Shown piece after piece: positions 32,150 to 41,434 of a stretch of 64,000 bases of DNA. This stretch comes from Asticcacaulis endophyticus (GTDB taxonomy: Bacteria; Pseudomonadota; Alphaproteobacteria; Caulobacterales; Caulobacteraceae), in the NCBI RefSeq assembly GCF_014652575.1, contig NZ_BMZB01000001.1, positions 1,231,722 through 1,295,721 on the forward strand. Direction: 5' to 3'. The notes under the pieces were generated by a model. The model made no database searches, had not been told where the DNA came from, and saw only the letters and a list, made by a program, of their open reading frames with translations. Position numbers and translations under genes: made by a program. Every line of letters begins with the position of its first letter. Position 1 is the first letter of the stretch.

Positions 32150-33718
32150 TCAATCCATATTCAAAACATCACGGCACAGACGGCGGGGCGCAGGTTTATG
32201 GCTGATAAGGATCAGCCCGCGCGGTTCGGCGTTCAGCCGCGTCTCCAAGGCCTCAATCAGGCGGCTTTCGGTCTCAGCATCCAGCCCTTCGGTCGGTTCA
32301 TCAAGGATCAGTATGGGCGCGTCCCGCAACAGGGCGCGGGCGATGCCGAGGCGCTTTTTCTCGCCGCCCGATAGCGTAACCCCGCCGTCACCAATCCATA
32401 GATCAAGGGCTTTTGACGTCAGTTGCGCATCGCTAAGCGCCGCGAACATCATCACGTCAAGCTCGGCCTTGGAGCGGGTTTTGAGGGCCTCGGCTGAGAA
32501 CGCCATCTTGAGATTGTCTCGGATGGTGCCGTTGAGCGGTGTGGCATCCTGCGGGCTTAGGGCGAACAGGTTGCGGTCAAATTGGCCCATGTCCGCACCC
32601 ACGGGCCGCAGCCCCATAAGCGTCTCAATCAGCCGGGTTTTCCCTGCCCCGGACGCACCGGAAATCAGCAGGCGGGTATCGCGGTTCAGTCGGAAACTTT
32701 GACCCTTAACGGTCAGCAGACAGTCGGTAAGGGGGGCATGGGTATCGGTGGTGCGCGGCATGGCCTGATCGTACAGATCAGCGACACGGGTTTCGGCGTC
32801 ATCAAAAACACGCCTTTGGGCAAAGGCCTTGAGCAAGGGGGCTGAGCTTTCAAACCCGACTGTAACCGAAAGTGCCGCCAGCGCCAGCAGGGGCAGGTCA
32901 TGACCGCGGTGGGTCAGAAACAGTACAGCCAGTGTCACCCCCATAGCCACCAGCGACACACTTTGGATCAGACCATCCAGAGATATCTGACTGGATTTTG
33001 CGACGGCCAGATCATGCTCACGCGCGGCCATGTCGGCCAAAAGGCGCTCGCTCAGGTCATAGGCGGCAATATCCGGCGTCAGAGGCAGAATCTCAAAGAA
33101 CCGTTGCTTAAGACCGCCCATAATCGCCTGTTCGCGCTGGGCCTGATCCTTGCGGGCCGTTGTCTGCCCCAGCCACATACCCGCCCCAAGTGTCACCCCC
33201 AGACCTATGATGAAAATAACCGCAGCCCATGGTGACAGAAACAGGCAGAGCAGTATCGCCGCCATAATCCCGCCGATGGCCGAAGCGGGCGCACTCTGGG
33301 CCACCAGCCGGTTTTCCAGCACGGTGATATCCTGCACAAAACGCGCCGAGGTCTCACCACGGCTGAGTTTTAGGGTGTGGTGCGGATCAGCGGCGACGAT
33401 GCGTGAAAACAGGTGTGGGCGCACAACCGCTAGAGCGCGCAAGGCCGCCGCATGGCCGCTGTAGCGTTCGACATAGCGCAAAAGCGTGCGTGCAATGGCC
33501 AGAAACCGGATGGCCGCACTCGGCAGCAGATAGTTGAACATCTGCATGGCCGCGCCACCGACAGCACCGGCCATCGCGGCCCCGGCCAGAAACCAGCCCG
33601 ATACCCCCAAAAGGCAAACGGCGGCGACACTGACGGCGGCGGCACTTAAACCTGCGGTCATCAGATCGCTGCGGAACGGTCGGGTGGCCTGCTTGAAATA
33701 GGTCTTAAAGGCGCTCAT
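32150..33718 (-). CDS. cydC: CydC subunit of the thiol exporter ABC transporter
   Basis: A 522-residue half-transporter with six predicted membrane helices and a C-terminal ATPase: Walker A GASGAGKT, signature LSGGEKKRLG, Walker B ILILDEPTEGLD. With CydD it forms an exporter of cysteine and glutathione (and binds haem in E. coli) needed to assemble cytochrome bd. It overlaps cydD by 4 bases (ATGA), and cydABX lies divergently upstream, which makes the assignment firm. CydC and CydD are distinguished by order and N-terminal resemblance. Confidence 0.92.
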   Translation of the reverse strand: MSAFKTYFKQATRPFRSDLMTAGLSAAAVSVAAVCLLGVSGWFLAGAAMAGAVGGAAMQMFNYLLPSAAIRFLAIARTLLRYVERYSGHAAALRALAVVRPHLFSRIVAADPHHTLKLSRGETSARFVQDITVLENRLVAQSAPASAIGGIMAAILLCLFLSPWAAVIFIIGLGVTLGAGMWLGQTTARKDQAQREQAIMGGLKQRFFEILPLTPDIAAYDLSERLLADMAAREHDLAVAKSSQISLDGLIQSVSLVAMGVTLAVLFLTHRGHDLPLLALAALSVTVGFESSAPLLKAFAQRRVFDDAETRVADLYDQAMPRTTDTHAPLTDCLLTVKGQSFRLNRDTRLLISGASGAGKTRLIETLMGLRPVGADMGQFDRNLFALSPQDATPLNGTIRDNLKMAFSAEALKTRSKAELDVMMFAALSDAQLTSKALDLWIGDGGVTLSGGEKKRLGIARALLRDAPILILDEPTEGLDAETESRLIEALETRLNAEPRGLILISHKPAPRRLCRDVLNMD

Positions 33719-35403
33719 AGCCGCACCACCTTATTTACCAGAGCCATCAGGGCGGGTGAGTGGGTCGCCATGATGACGGTGCGGCCCTTAAAGCCCCATT
33801 TAAGCGCTTTGATAATGTCTGCTTCGGCCTGAGCATCCAGATCGGCGGTCGGTTCATCCAGTATCAAAATCGGCGCGGGTTTCAGCAGCGCGCGCGCCAG
33901 CCCGATGCGGCGGCGCTCACCGCCCGACAGCCCCGATCCGCGCTCATCTAAGCGGTGGTCCAGCCCGTCCGTCCGTGAGGCAATGATGGCCGACACCCCG
34001 GTGATATCAAGCACAGCCTGCATGTCGGTATCATTTAACGCCGTGCTCGACAGCCGCAAATTGTCGCGGATCGTCCCCGCCACCATCGGCGTGTGCTGAG
34101 ACATCCACGCAATCGACGGGGCAATGGTCGTGCCCGCCGTAAGTGGCGTTCCGCTGACCAAAATCTGACTATCAAAGGCCTCTGATGGATTAAGCAGGCG
34201 GCGCAGCAGGGTCGATTTGCCGGAGCCGGTATCGCCGGTTATGGCTATGACCTCACCGGGGGCTACCTCAAAGCTGACCGGCCCGATGCGGTAATCAGGA
34301 TCATCCTCGAAACGGGCGACGACGTCCTCAAATCGGATGGTGGGCACGGTCGTCACTGGCATCACCGTGGCCGCATAATTCAGGCGCGGGGTGAGCTGTA
34401 TCAGCCGCTCGGTCGCCGCCACGGCGGTTTGCTGATCATGATAGGCGGCACTGAGGCGGCGCATGGGCGCATAGACTTCGGGGCTTAGGGCCAGCGCAAA
34501 AAACGCCGCCGTAAAGGCATCTCCGCCCTTGAAATCCAGAACCTCCGCTACCGGAAAGGGCAGGAGTCCGAGCAGGGCAAAACCGCAATAGACCGCCACC
34601 AGCGCCACGCCAAGCGCGCTGAAAAACTCCAGAATCCCGGAGGCGGTAAAGGCGATTTTTAGCACACTTAAAGTGCGCTCGGACACTTCGCGGGCGGCGC
34701 GGTTGACGGCGGTGGTCTGGGCCGGGCCGTTGTCGAAGCTCAAGATCAGGGGCAAGGCGCGCATCCGATCGGCAAACAGGCTGGACAGGCGCGACAAGGC
34801 ATCAAGCTGCTGGCGTGACTGGGCCGAAGTCGTCAGGCCCGACAGCGCCATCAGTGCGACAAAGGGAAGCAGTGTGCCCATCAGGATCAGCGCCGACAGC
34901 GGGCTCATCACCGCCACGACCGCAATCAGGATGAGGGGTGTGATCGCCGCCAGTGTGCGCGCGGGCAGAAAGCGGGCGTAGTATCCCTCCAGCGCTTCGG
35001 TATCTTCAAACAGTGACGTAAGTTTTACCGCGTGGGTTGAGGAAAGTCCTTGGCCGCGCAGCAGTCTTCCGGTAATATCCATACGAACTGTAAGGATAAT
35101 GGCGCGCGCTGCCCTGTGGTTAAGTTTTTGAATTACATAGCCTAAAGCGGCTTTGGCGCAGAGGGACGCCACCAGAATCAGCACCGGCCCTAAAAGATGC
35201 GCTCCATCGGCACCATAAAGCCTTAAACCGCCCAGAATGGCGCTTAAGGCACCGGCAAATCCGACGGCAGCGGCCACGTCTAACAGGCTCAGCAGGGCCG
35301 CCAGACGTGACGGGCCTTTGGCCAGGGTTTGCCACTGTCTGAGGCATCTGGCGGGCGTTAGTTCCGGCGGGGGCGTAGCTGAGGTGCCCGTGGGGTGCGA
35401 CAT
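33715..35403 (-). CDS. cydD: CydD subunit of the thiol exporter ABC transporter
   Basis: A 562-residue half-transporter with an N-terminal membrane domain and a C-terminal ATPase (Walker A GDTGSGKST, signature LSGGERRRIGLARAL, Walker B ILILDEPTADLD). It pairs with CydC. AGGAACC before the ATG supports the start. It is read away from cydA across a 291-base region that holds a repeat at 35435-35500 and presumably both promoters; I found no clear FNR-type site (TTGAT then ATCAA) there. Confidence 0.92.
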   Translation of the reverse strand: MSHPTGTSATPPPELTPARCLRQWQTLAKGPSRLAALLSLLDVAAAVGFAGALSAILGGLRLYGADGAHLLGPVLILVASLCAKAALGYVIQKLNHRAARAIILTVRMDITGRLLRGQGLSSTHAVKLTSLFEDTEALEGYYARFLPARTLAAITPLILIAVVAVMSPLSALILMGTLLPFVALMALSGLTTSAQSRQQLDALSRLSSLFADRMRALPLILSFDNGPAQTTAVNRAAREVSERTLSVLKIAFTASGILEFFSALGVALVAVYCGFALLGLLPFPVAEVLDFKGGDAFTAAFFALALSPEVYAPMRRLSAAYHDQQTAVAATERLIQLTPRLNYAATVMPVTTVPTIRFEDVVARFEDDPDYRIGPVSFEVAPGEVIAITGDTGSGKSTLLRRLLNPSEAFDSQILVSGTPLTAGTTIAPSIAWMSQHTPMVAGTIRDNLRLSSTALNDTDMQAVLDITGVSAIIASRTDGLDHRLDERGSGLSGGERRRIGLARALLKPAPILILDEPTADLDAQAEADIIKALKWGFKGRTVIMATHSPALMALVNKVVRL

Positions 35404-35434
35404 TTGGTTCCTGTATCTGGCGTGAGCTTACTGT

Positions 35435-35500
35435 TAGAGCGTTTTCGACGAAGTGGACGCCGGTTCGTCGTTAAAAAACGCGACAAACCAAAAACTTAGC
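35435..35500. repeat. Alphaproteobacterial intergenic palindromic repeat, copy 2
   Basis: GAGCGTTTTCGACGAAGTGG, then CCGGTTCGTCG, then AAAAAACGCGACAAACC form an imperfect dyad: the left GCGTTTTCGACGAA pairs with the right TTCGTCG and AAAACGC. It resembles a repeat common in alphaproteobacterial intergenic regions and shares its layout with 13732-13785. It lies close to the cydD start, between the two cyd transcription units. Confidence 0.6.
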
Positions 35501-35694
35501 GCGGACATTAGGGCGCTTCGGGTGGGCTGTTAAGTGATTTTGGCTCTCAAAAGCGTCGTGAAATTAGTCAAGCTGTCTGTACGTGTCTATTGTCATAAAG
35601 GTTTCACACGGATTTCGTGACACTATGCCGCATGACAGGAATACGATTTGTATAGGATAATTATCGGAATGTTGAACGGGCACGGGGGATTATT

Positions 35695-37284
35695 ATGGAT
35701 TTAAGTACCGTCGAGCTATCGCGTCTGCAGTTTGCTTTGACTGCGCTTTATCACTTCTTGTTTGTGCCGCTGACGCTCGGCCTGTCCTTCATGCTGGTCA
35801 TCATGGAAAGCGTCTATGTGCTGACGCGCCGGGAAATCTGGCGGACCGTCACCCGTTTTTGGGGGACGCTGTTCGGGATCAACTTTGTGCTGGGCGTGGC
35901 TACGGGCCTGACCATGGAGTTCCAGTTCGGCACCAACTGGTCGTATTTTTCGCACTTTGTGGGCGACATCTTCGGGGCTCCGCTGGCGATCGAAGGGCTG
36001 ATGGCTTTTTTCTTGGAGGCCACCTTTGTCGGCCTGATGTTCTTTGGCTGGGATAAGCTGTCGCGCGTCGGGCACCTGATGGTGACCTTTCTGGTGGCGT
36101 TGGGCACCAATCTTTCGGCCCTGTGGATTCTGATCGCCAATGGCTGGATGCAAAATCCGGTCGGATCAGAGTTCAATCCGGCGACCATGCGCATGGAAGT
36201 CAACGACTTCATGGCGGTGCTGTTTAACCCGATCGCTCAGGCCAAGTTCGTCCATACGGTATCGGCGGGCTATGTCTGTGCGGCGGTCTTTGTGCTCGGG
36301 GTCTCGGCCATTTACTTGTTGCAGGGCAAATGGGTCAGTGTCGCCAGGCGTTCCATGGCGGTGGCGGCAGCCTTTGGTCTGGCGTCCTCCCTGTCGGTGG
36401 TGGTTCTGGGCGATGAGTCAGGTTATGCCCTGACCGATAACCAGAAGATGAAACTGGCCGCGTTAGAGGCCATGTGGCACACCGAACCGGCACCGGCGGG
36501 TCTGACCCTGTTCGGCATCCCGAACATGCAGACCCAGCATACCGACTTGGAAATCAAGGTGCCTTTTGTTCTGGGGCTGATTTCGACCCGCAGTCTGGAT
36601 CGCCCGGTGGTGGGTATCCTTGATCTGGTCGATCAGGCCGAAGGGCGTATTCGCTCGGGCATTCTGGCCTATGACGCGGTTGAAAAGCTCAAAGTCAATG
36701 AAACCGATATGGCCGCCCGTGCCCAGTTCGAAGCCCATAAGCGCGATCTGGGTTATGGCTATCTGCTGAAAAAATATGTCAGTGATCCGCGTACAGCGAC
36801 CAATGAGCAGATTGTTGCGGCGTCACTGGATGTCATCCCCAACGTGCCGGTCATGTTCTGGACGTTCCGGGTTATGGCCGGCATCGGGGTGGCTATGATT
36901 GTCCTGTTTGCGGTAGCTTTTCTTTTGGTGTCGCTGCGTAAGGCCGAGCATACACGCTGGTTCCTGCGTCTGTGTGTGCTGGCTATGCCTCTGCCGTGGA
37001 TTGCTATCGAAGCGGGCTGGATGCTGGCCGAAATCGGGCGTCAGCCTTGGGCCGTCGAAGGGGTTCTGCCGACCTTTATGGGCGCCTCAAGCCTGACCAA
37101 GTCGCAGATATGGATCACCATTATCGGCTTTACCCTGATGTACGGCGCGCTGGCGGTCATTGAGGTTAAGCTGCTGATCAAGACGATCAAAAAGGGCCCC
37201 TATCCGGCCAAGATGGGCCACATGCACGACGAAGCCGAAGCCAGCCCGCTTGAGGGCGGCAAAGGCGTCACCGGGCCCGCTTAA
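35695..37284 (+). CDS. cydA: Cytochrome bd ubiquinol oxidase subunit I
   Basis: A 529-residue membrane subunit of the bd-type oxidase, which reduces oxygen to water with electrons from quinol. Histidine in LYHFLFVPLT, histidine in KFVHTVSAGY and the conserved GRQPWAVEGVLPT near the C-terminus match haem- and quinol-site residues. The length is close to E. coli CydA with a long Q-loop. GGGGG lies shortly before the ATG. It is the first gene of cydABX. This oxidase has high oxygen affinity, so it likely serves at low oxygen or under respiratory stress. Confidence 0.96.
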   Translation: MDLSTVELSRLQFALTALYHFLFVPLTLGLSFMLVIMESVYVLTRREIWRTVTRFWGTLFGINFVLGVATGLTMEFQFGTNWSYFSHFVGDIFGAPLAIEGLMAFFLEATFVGLMFFGWDKLSRVGHLMVTFLVALGTNLSALWILIANGWMQNPVGSEFNPATMRMEVNDFMAVLFNPIAQAKFVHTVSAGYVCAAVFVLGVSAIYLLQGKWVSVARRSMAVAAAFGLASSLSVVVLGDESGYALTDNQKMKLAALEAMWHTEPAPAGLTLFGIPNMQTQHTDLEIKVPFVLGLISTRSLDRPVVGILDLVDQAEGRIRSGILAYDAVEKLKVNETDMAARAQFEAHKRDLGYGYLLKKYVSDPRTATNEQIVAASLDVIPNVPVMFWTFRVMAGIGVAMIVLFAVAFLLVSLRKAEHTRWFLRLCVLAMPLPWIAIEAGWMLAEIGRQPWAVEGVLPTFMGASSLTKSQIWITIIGFTLMYGALAVIEVKLLIKTIKKGPYPAKMGHMHDEAEASPLEGGKGVTGPA

Positions 37285-37307
37285 ACAGATATTCAGGAAG
37301 AATAATC

Positions 37308-38456
37308 ATGGAAATACCTTTAGATTTTGAAACCCTGCGCGTTATCTGGTGGGCTTTGATCGGCATACTCCTGATCGGGTTTGCCATCACCGATGGCCAC
37401 GACATGGGGGTAACCGCCCTTCTGCCGTTTGTCGCTAAAACTGACGAAGAACGTCGCGCGGTCATCAATACGGTGTCAGCGACCTGGGAAGGCAATCAGG
37501 TCTGGTTCATCCTCGGTGGCGGGGCCATCTTTGCGGCTTGGCCCTTTGTCTATGCGGTCAGTTTCTCCGGTTTTTATCTGGCGATGTTCGTGGTGCTGAT
37601 GTCCATGATCCTGCGGCCGGTGGGCTTTAAGTACCGCTCTAAGCGGCCCGAAAAGGCGTGGCGGCGCAACTGGGACTGGGCGCTGTTCATCGGTGGATTC
37701 GTACCGACGCTTGTTTTTGGTGTGGCCATTGGCAACGTGCTGAGTGGTGCACCCTTCCGCCTCGACAGCGATCTGCGCATTACCTATGAGGGCGGTCTTT
37801 TGGGGCTGTTTACGCCGTTCACCGTTTTGTGCGGCCTGACCTCGGTGGCGATGGTGGTCCTGCAAGGGGCGACCTGGCTTGGCCTTAAGCTGGAGCGCGG
37901 CGAGGTTCACAAACGTTCTATGAAGTTCGGTTTTGTGGCCGGGATCGCGGTGATCGTTTTGTTTGCGCTAGGCTTTGTGTTCTTGAAGTTCGGTAATATT
38001 GGCTATCAGGTGGTCGGTGATGTGGCCGCGGGCGGCGTCTCCAACCCACGCCGCGCCGAGGTTGTCCCGATGGCGGGCGGCTGGCTTACCAACTATGCCA
38101 CCTATCCGTGGATGTGGATCGCGCCAATTGTGGGCTTTGCTGGCCCGGTGCTGGCGCTGGTGGGGCTCAAACTTAAATCAGAGCCTTTGGCTTTTGGCGG
38201 ATCATCGTTTGGGATTTTCGGGATCATTGGTTCCGTTGGCGCGTCAATGTTCCCGATCATCCTGCCGTCGACCCTGGATGCCAAGTCAAGCCTTCTGGTG
38301 TGGACGGCGTCCAGTTCGCACCTGACTTTGTTTATCATGCTGGGGGTGACGCTGGTCTTTTTGCCGATCGTGCTGGCCTACACGGCATGGGTTTACAAGG
38401 TTCTGTTTGGCCGGGTAGGGATCGAGAACATCAGAACGAACCCGGATATGTATTAA
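37308..38456 (+). CDS. cydB: Cytochrome bd ubiquinol oxidase subunit II
   Basis: A 382-residue partner of CydA. The N-terminus, LRVIWWALIGILLIGFAITDG, and WEGNQVWFILGGGAIFAAWP are family-typical. It starts 23 bases after cydA with AGGAAGAA before the ATG, so both are in one operon. A strong hairpin begins three bases after its stop codon and separates it from cydX. Confidence 0.96.
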   Translation: MEIPLDFETLRVIWWALIGILLIGFAITDGHDMGVTALLPFVAKTDEERRAVINTVSATWEGNQVWFILGGGAIFAAWPFVYAVSFSGFYLAMFVVLMSMILRPVGFKYRSKRPEKAWRRNWDWALFIGGFVPTLVFGVAIGNVLSGAPFRLDSDLRITYEGGLLGLFTPFTVLCGLTSVAMVVLQGATWLGLKLERGEVHKRSMKFGFVAGIAVIVLFALGFVFLKFGNIGYQVVGDVAAGGVSNPRRAEVVPMAGGWLTNYATYPWMWIAPIVGFAGPVLALVGLKLKSEPLAFGGSSFGIFGIIGSVGASMFPIILPSTLDAKSSLLVWTASSSHLTLFIMLGVTLVFLPIVLAYTAWVYKVLFGRVGIENIRTNPDMY

Positions 38457-38459
38457 GAT

Positions 38460-38485
38460 CATGGGGGAAATAACTTTCCCCCATG
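38460..38485 (+). other. Perfect hairpin between cydB and cydX
   Basis: CATGGGGGAAA and TTTCCCCCATG form a perfect 11-bp stem around the loop TAAC. No run of T follows, so it is unlikely to stop transcription completely. It could protect the cydAB transcript end or lower the amount of cydX message. Confidence 0.7.
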
Positions 38486-38527
38486 TGCCCCCTTTGACTG
38501 CGGCGCGACCGGAACAGGAGAGATAAA

Positions 38528-38650
38528 ATGTGGTATTTTACGTGGGTTTTGGGCTTGGGTCTGGCGGTGACCTTCGGCGTCCTCAACGGCATCTGGTTTG
38601 AGTTTCTGACCGAAGACGATCCTGATGCCGAAGACCCGTTTAAGGAGTGA
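38528..38650 (+). CDS. cydX: Cytochrome bd small subunit CydX
   Basis: A 40-residue protein too short for usual gene finding. It begins MWYFTWVLGLGLAVTFGVLN, one membrane helix, and ends in an acidic tail with DDPDAEDPFKE. CydX (YbgT family) packs against CydA and stabilises the haems. The start has AGGAGAGAT at the right distance, and its place after cydB is the family's usual one. The early Trp-Tyr-Phe and the GxxxxxF pattern agree with known members. Confidence 0.93.
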   Translation: MWYFTWVLGLGLAVTFGVLNGIWFEFLTEDDPDAEDPFKE

Positions 38651-38666
38651 TCGGCGCGATCTGATC

Positions 38667-38700
38667 AAAAGCCTCGGAAATGATATTCCGGGGCTTTTAT
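38667..38700. terminator. Terminator after cydX, shared with the convergent gene
   Basis: AAAAGCCTCGGAA pairs over 13 positions (one T-G) with TTCCGGGGCTTTT around a 6-base loop. Flanking A and T runs suit both directions. Confidence 0.88.
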
Positions 38701-38712
38701 TATAAGTGTGGC

Positions 38713-39921
38713 CTACTCGGCGGCTGCGGTGAGATTTGCGTGCGGCCGGTGGATCTTGTTGACGAACGAAAACAGCAGGGATCGCACCAGATCATCCTCG
38801 GACTTAGAGGCAATCTGGAACAGCCGCTCCAGATCTTCCGGTTCAATAACGTGGGTTTCGTTCTGGCTGACGACCTCAAAAATGCCTGGCATGACCGGCG
38901 CTTGAGTCTCGTCAATATCGGTCAGGTCTTCGGTCAGTTTCTCACCATCACGCAGGCCGATGAACTTGATTTCGATGTCGCGTCCGGCCTTGAGGCCATA
39001 GAGTCGGATCATGCGCTTGGCCAGATCGACGATTCTTACCGGCGTGCCCATTTCAAGCACATAGAGGTTCGGCATATCGGCGCTGGATTTGGTGTTCTGT
39101 AAGGCAGCCTGCAGCACAAGCTGAACCGCCTCAAGGATCGTCATGAAAAAGCGTTCGGCCTTGGGGTCGGTGATGGTGATCGGGCCGCCACGCTCAATCT
39201 GGGCGCGGAACAGCGGCACGACCGAGCCTGTCGAGCCCAGCACATTGCCAAAACGCACGACGCAGGCCTGAGTGTAGGCCGACGACTTGAGGCCATTGTG
39301 GCGGATCAGATGTTCGGCCAGGCGCTTGGTCGCCCCCATTAGCGACGATGGAGCCACAGCCTTATCCGACGAAATCATGACCAGTTGCGCCACCTTGCAG
39401 GCATTGGCGACTTCGATCAGGTTCTGGGTGCCCAGCACATTGGTCAGCACGCCTTCGGATGGGTTCTGCTCAACCATCGGTACGTGCTTTAGCGCGGCGG
39501 CATGGAAAATAATGTCGGGACGCTCTGTCCGCACAACGCTCATCAGGCGGTCCTTGCGGCGGATGTCGCACAGGATCGCCCGCTTGGTCATGGCGAACTG
39601 GGCCTTGAGGCTTAAGCTCTGGTCGATGGAGTACAGCGCCAGTTCGGAATTTTCAACCAGACTTACGTGGGTGGCGCCCATGTCGGCGACCTGCTGGGCG
39701 ATTTCCGAACCGATCGATCCGCCGGCGCCGGTAATCAGTATGCGTTTACCCTTATAGAATTCTTTAAGTTCACTCAGATCCAGACTGACCTGCGGGCGAT
39801 GAAGGAGGTTCTTATAGGCAATTTGATCGTCAGCGGACGGGATGGTCAGACGCTGCGGCTTTTTTCCAAAAAAGGGTGTGGAGGCCAAAAGGCGCAACAT
39901 CTGGAAATGCACAGGGCCCAT
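38713..39921 (-). CDS. CapD-like UDP-sugar dehydratase/epimerase, soluble short form
   Basis: A 402-residue extended short-chain dehydrogenase of the polysaccharide-synthesis family (CapD/FlaA1-like). NAD(P) binds at ITGAGGSIGSE; HAAALKHVPMVE and SSDKAVAPSSLMGATKR are family motifs, where the usual catalytic Tyr position is Met, as in the 4,6-dehydratases. The large family members have four N-terminal membrane helices; these are absent, leaving a 50-residue lead-in. It probably converts a UDP-N-acetylhexosamine for an envelope glycan. No other sugar genes adjoin it. Confidence 0.85.
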   Translation of the reverse strand: MGPVHFQMLRLLASTPFFGKKPQRLTIPSADDQIAYKNLLHRPQVSLDLSELKEFYKGKRILITGAGGSIGSEIAQQVADMGATHVSLVENSELALYSIDQSLSLKAQFAMTKRAILCDIRRKDRLMSVVRTERPDIIFHAAALKHVPMVEQNPSEGVLTNVLGTQNLIEVANACKVAQLVMISSDKAVAPSSLMGATKRLAEHLIRHNGLKSSAYTQACVVRFGNVLGSTGSVVPLFRAQIERGGPITITDPKAERFFMTILEAVQLVLQAALQNTKSSADMPNLYVLEMGTPVRIVDLAKRMIRLYGLKAGRDIEIKFIGLRDGEKLTEDLTDIDETQAPVMPGIFEVVSQNETHVIEPEDLERLFQIASKSEDDLVRSLLFSFVNKIHRPHANLTAAAE

Positions 39922-40267
39922 CTAATCCAAACCGAAAAATAGTCTAACGAAAACAATCAGCACTCAAATTACGAAATCAGCCTATCATAGCAAGGGTAAA
40001 TGACACTAATAAAATGCCTGATTTCGCCGATTTCGAAGCTTTCTGTGGTTTTTGTGTTTGATAATGAGAGCGCTTTGGGCGCAAATCTTGTTTAAAATAA
40101 GGAACTCATAAAAAATCTCAGGTTGTAAATGCTCAGGCGGGCATAAATCGCGTTTGCGTCACCAAATAAGCACAGAGTGCGATTCTTGCGGTGTTATAAA
40201 ACCGCTTTTGCCTTTTGGGCCATTTCAGCGCTTTGCCTGCGCCAGAGGTCTCAGTTATGGTGCAAGC
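39922..40267. other. 346-base AT-rich region before moaE
   Basis: No gene is seen. It presumably holds the divergent promoters of the CapD-like gene and moaE. A weak hairpin, GCGGT with ACCGC at 40188-40205, followed by TTTTG, is near the moaE end. I see no match to the known molybdenum-cofactor riboswitch, though I cannot exclude a divergent one. Confidence 0.4.
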
Positions 40268-40732
40268 ATGGATCATATGATTGTAAGACTGTTGCCGGAG
40301 GTTTTAGACAGCACCCACGCGTTTCGTGAGTTTTCCGATGGGGCGGCGGATGGTGCTATCGTCACCTTCACCGGCAAGGTGCGGCCAGCCGACAAAACGG
40401 GCGAAGCGGTCGATCATCTGTACCTCGACTGGTATCCCGGCATGACGGAGGCCAGTATGGAAGCGATTGCACATTCGGCCTGCGCGCGTTTTGATGTGGC
40501 GCGGGTCATGGTGCTGCATCGCTGCGGGCAGGTTCACGCGGGCGAAGATATTGTCTTTGTGGCCGCTGCCGCGGCTCACAGGCGAGCCGCGTTTGAGGCG
40601 GCGGATTACATGATGGACCGGCTGAAATCAGAAGCCGCGTTCTGGAAGCGCGAGCAGGGGGCGGGGGTGGAACGCTGGATCGAACCGACCGCCGCCGATC
40701 AGGCCGACAGGAAAAGGTGGGAAGATGAATAG
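40268..40732 (+). CDS. moaE: Molybdopterin synthase catalytic subunit MoaE
   Basis: A 154-residue large subunit of molybdopterin synthase, which adds two sulfurs to precursor Z using the MoaD thiocarboxylate. [23 protein letters not shown] and the catalytic lysines in [13 protein letters not shown] are visible. The ATG at 40268 is preferred over an upstream extension that lacks family sequence; the ribosome site is weak. It overlaps moaC by 8 bases. moaD is not in the window. Confidence 0.94.
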   Translation: MDHMIVRLLPEVLDSTHAFREFSDGAADGAIVTFTGKVRPADKTGEAVDHLYLDWYPGMTEASMEAIAHSACARFDVARVMVLHRCGQVHAGEDIVFVAAAAAHRRAAFEAADYMMDRLKSEAAFWKREQGAGVERWIEPTAADQADRKRWEDE

Positions 40733-41198
40733 CTTATCTCATATCGGCGGCGATGGCCGCGCGCACATGGTCGATGTGTCCGAAAAAGCCGCAACGGCGC
40801 GGGTCGCTACGGCGCGCGGGCGGCTGATCTGTGCGGCGCAGACTGTGGCGATTGTCCGTGACGGTAAGGCACCGAAAGGGGCCGTGATCACTACGGCTGA
40901 ACTGGCCGGGATCATGGGCGCCAAGCGTACCGCCGATCTTATTCCGCTGTGTCACCCTCTGGCTTTGTCCAAGGTCGAGGTGAAAATCACGCCTACGGAT
41001 GATGGGGCCGGTTTTGATATCGAAGCCATCGTGAAAACCACCGGCCCCACCGGGGTTGAGATGGAAGCGCTGACAGCGGTCAGTGTGGCAGGGCTGACGC
41101 TTTATGACATGCTCAAAGCCGTCGATAAGACCATGCGCCTGGAAGCGATCGAAGTCACGTCCAAGTCGGGTGGGAAGTCCGGCGACTGGACGGTCTGA
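40725..41198 (+). CDS. moaC: Cyclic pyranopterin monophosphate synthase MoaC
   Basis: A 157-residue enzyme of the first step of molybdenum cofactor synthesis, making cyclic pyranopterin monophosphate with MoaA. Family motifs include [24 protein letters not shown] and [20 protein letters not shown], which includes a catalytic lysine region (MLKAVDKTM). It is coupled to moaE by overlap and followed by a terminator. Confidence 0.96.
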   Translation: MNSLSHIGGDGRAHMVDVSEKAATARVATARGRLICAAQTVAIVRDGKAPKGAVITTAELAGIMGAKRTADLIPLCHPLALSKVEVKITPTDDGAGFDIEAIVKTTGPTGVEMEALTAVSVAGLTLYDMLKAVDKTMRLEAIEVTSKSGGKSGDWTV

Positions 41199-41228
41199 AC
41201 CGGTATAAAATTACGATTTCCAAACAAT

Positions 41229-41262
41229 AAAAAGGCCTCACGGGAACCATGAGGCCTTTTTA
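41229..41262 (+). terminator. Terminator after moaC
   Basis: AAAAAGGCCTCA pairs perfectly with TGAGGCCTTTTT around a 9-base loop, 30 bases after the moaC stop. Confidence 0.9.
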
Positions 41263-41358
41263 ATGGGAGGAGGAAAAAATAATTAAAAGAAAGGCTTAAG
41301 CTAAAAATTCCGCCATTATAAAGTTGACGGGACGCCTAATGGGTAGACCGGAGCCAAA

Positions 41359-41396
41359 TAAAAAAGCCATAGGGAAAGCGCTCCCAACAGGCTTAA
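41359..41396 (-). terminator. Probable terminator after btuB
   Basis: Read on the minus strand, AAGCC and GGCTT enclose an inner GGGA...TCCC stem and are followed by a run of T. It lies about 40 bases past the btuB stop. A second small dyad, GCTTAAC with GTTAAGC, adjoins it at 41391-41408. Confidence 0.55.
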
Positions 41397-41434
41397 CCAC
41401 CGTTAAGCTTTAGCCTTTTCTTATGACACTATGA

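Noticed and set aside
35404-35694. Possible FNR/FixK box controlling the cyd genes
   Set aside because: No TTGAT-N4-ATCAA or close variant was found by eye in the divergent region.
39922-40267. Molybdenum-cofactor riboswitch before moaE
   Set aside because: Only a weak hairpin is present and the conserved core is not recognisable.
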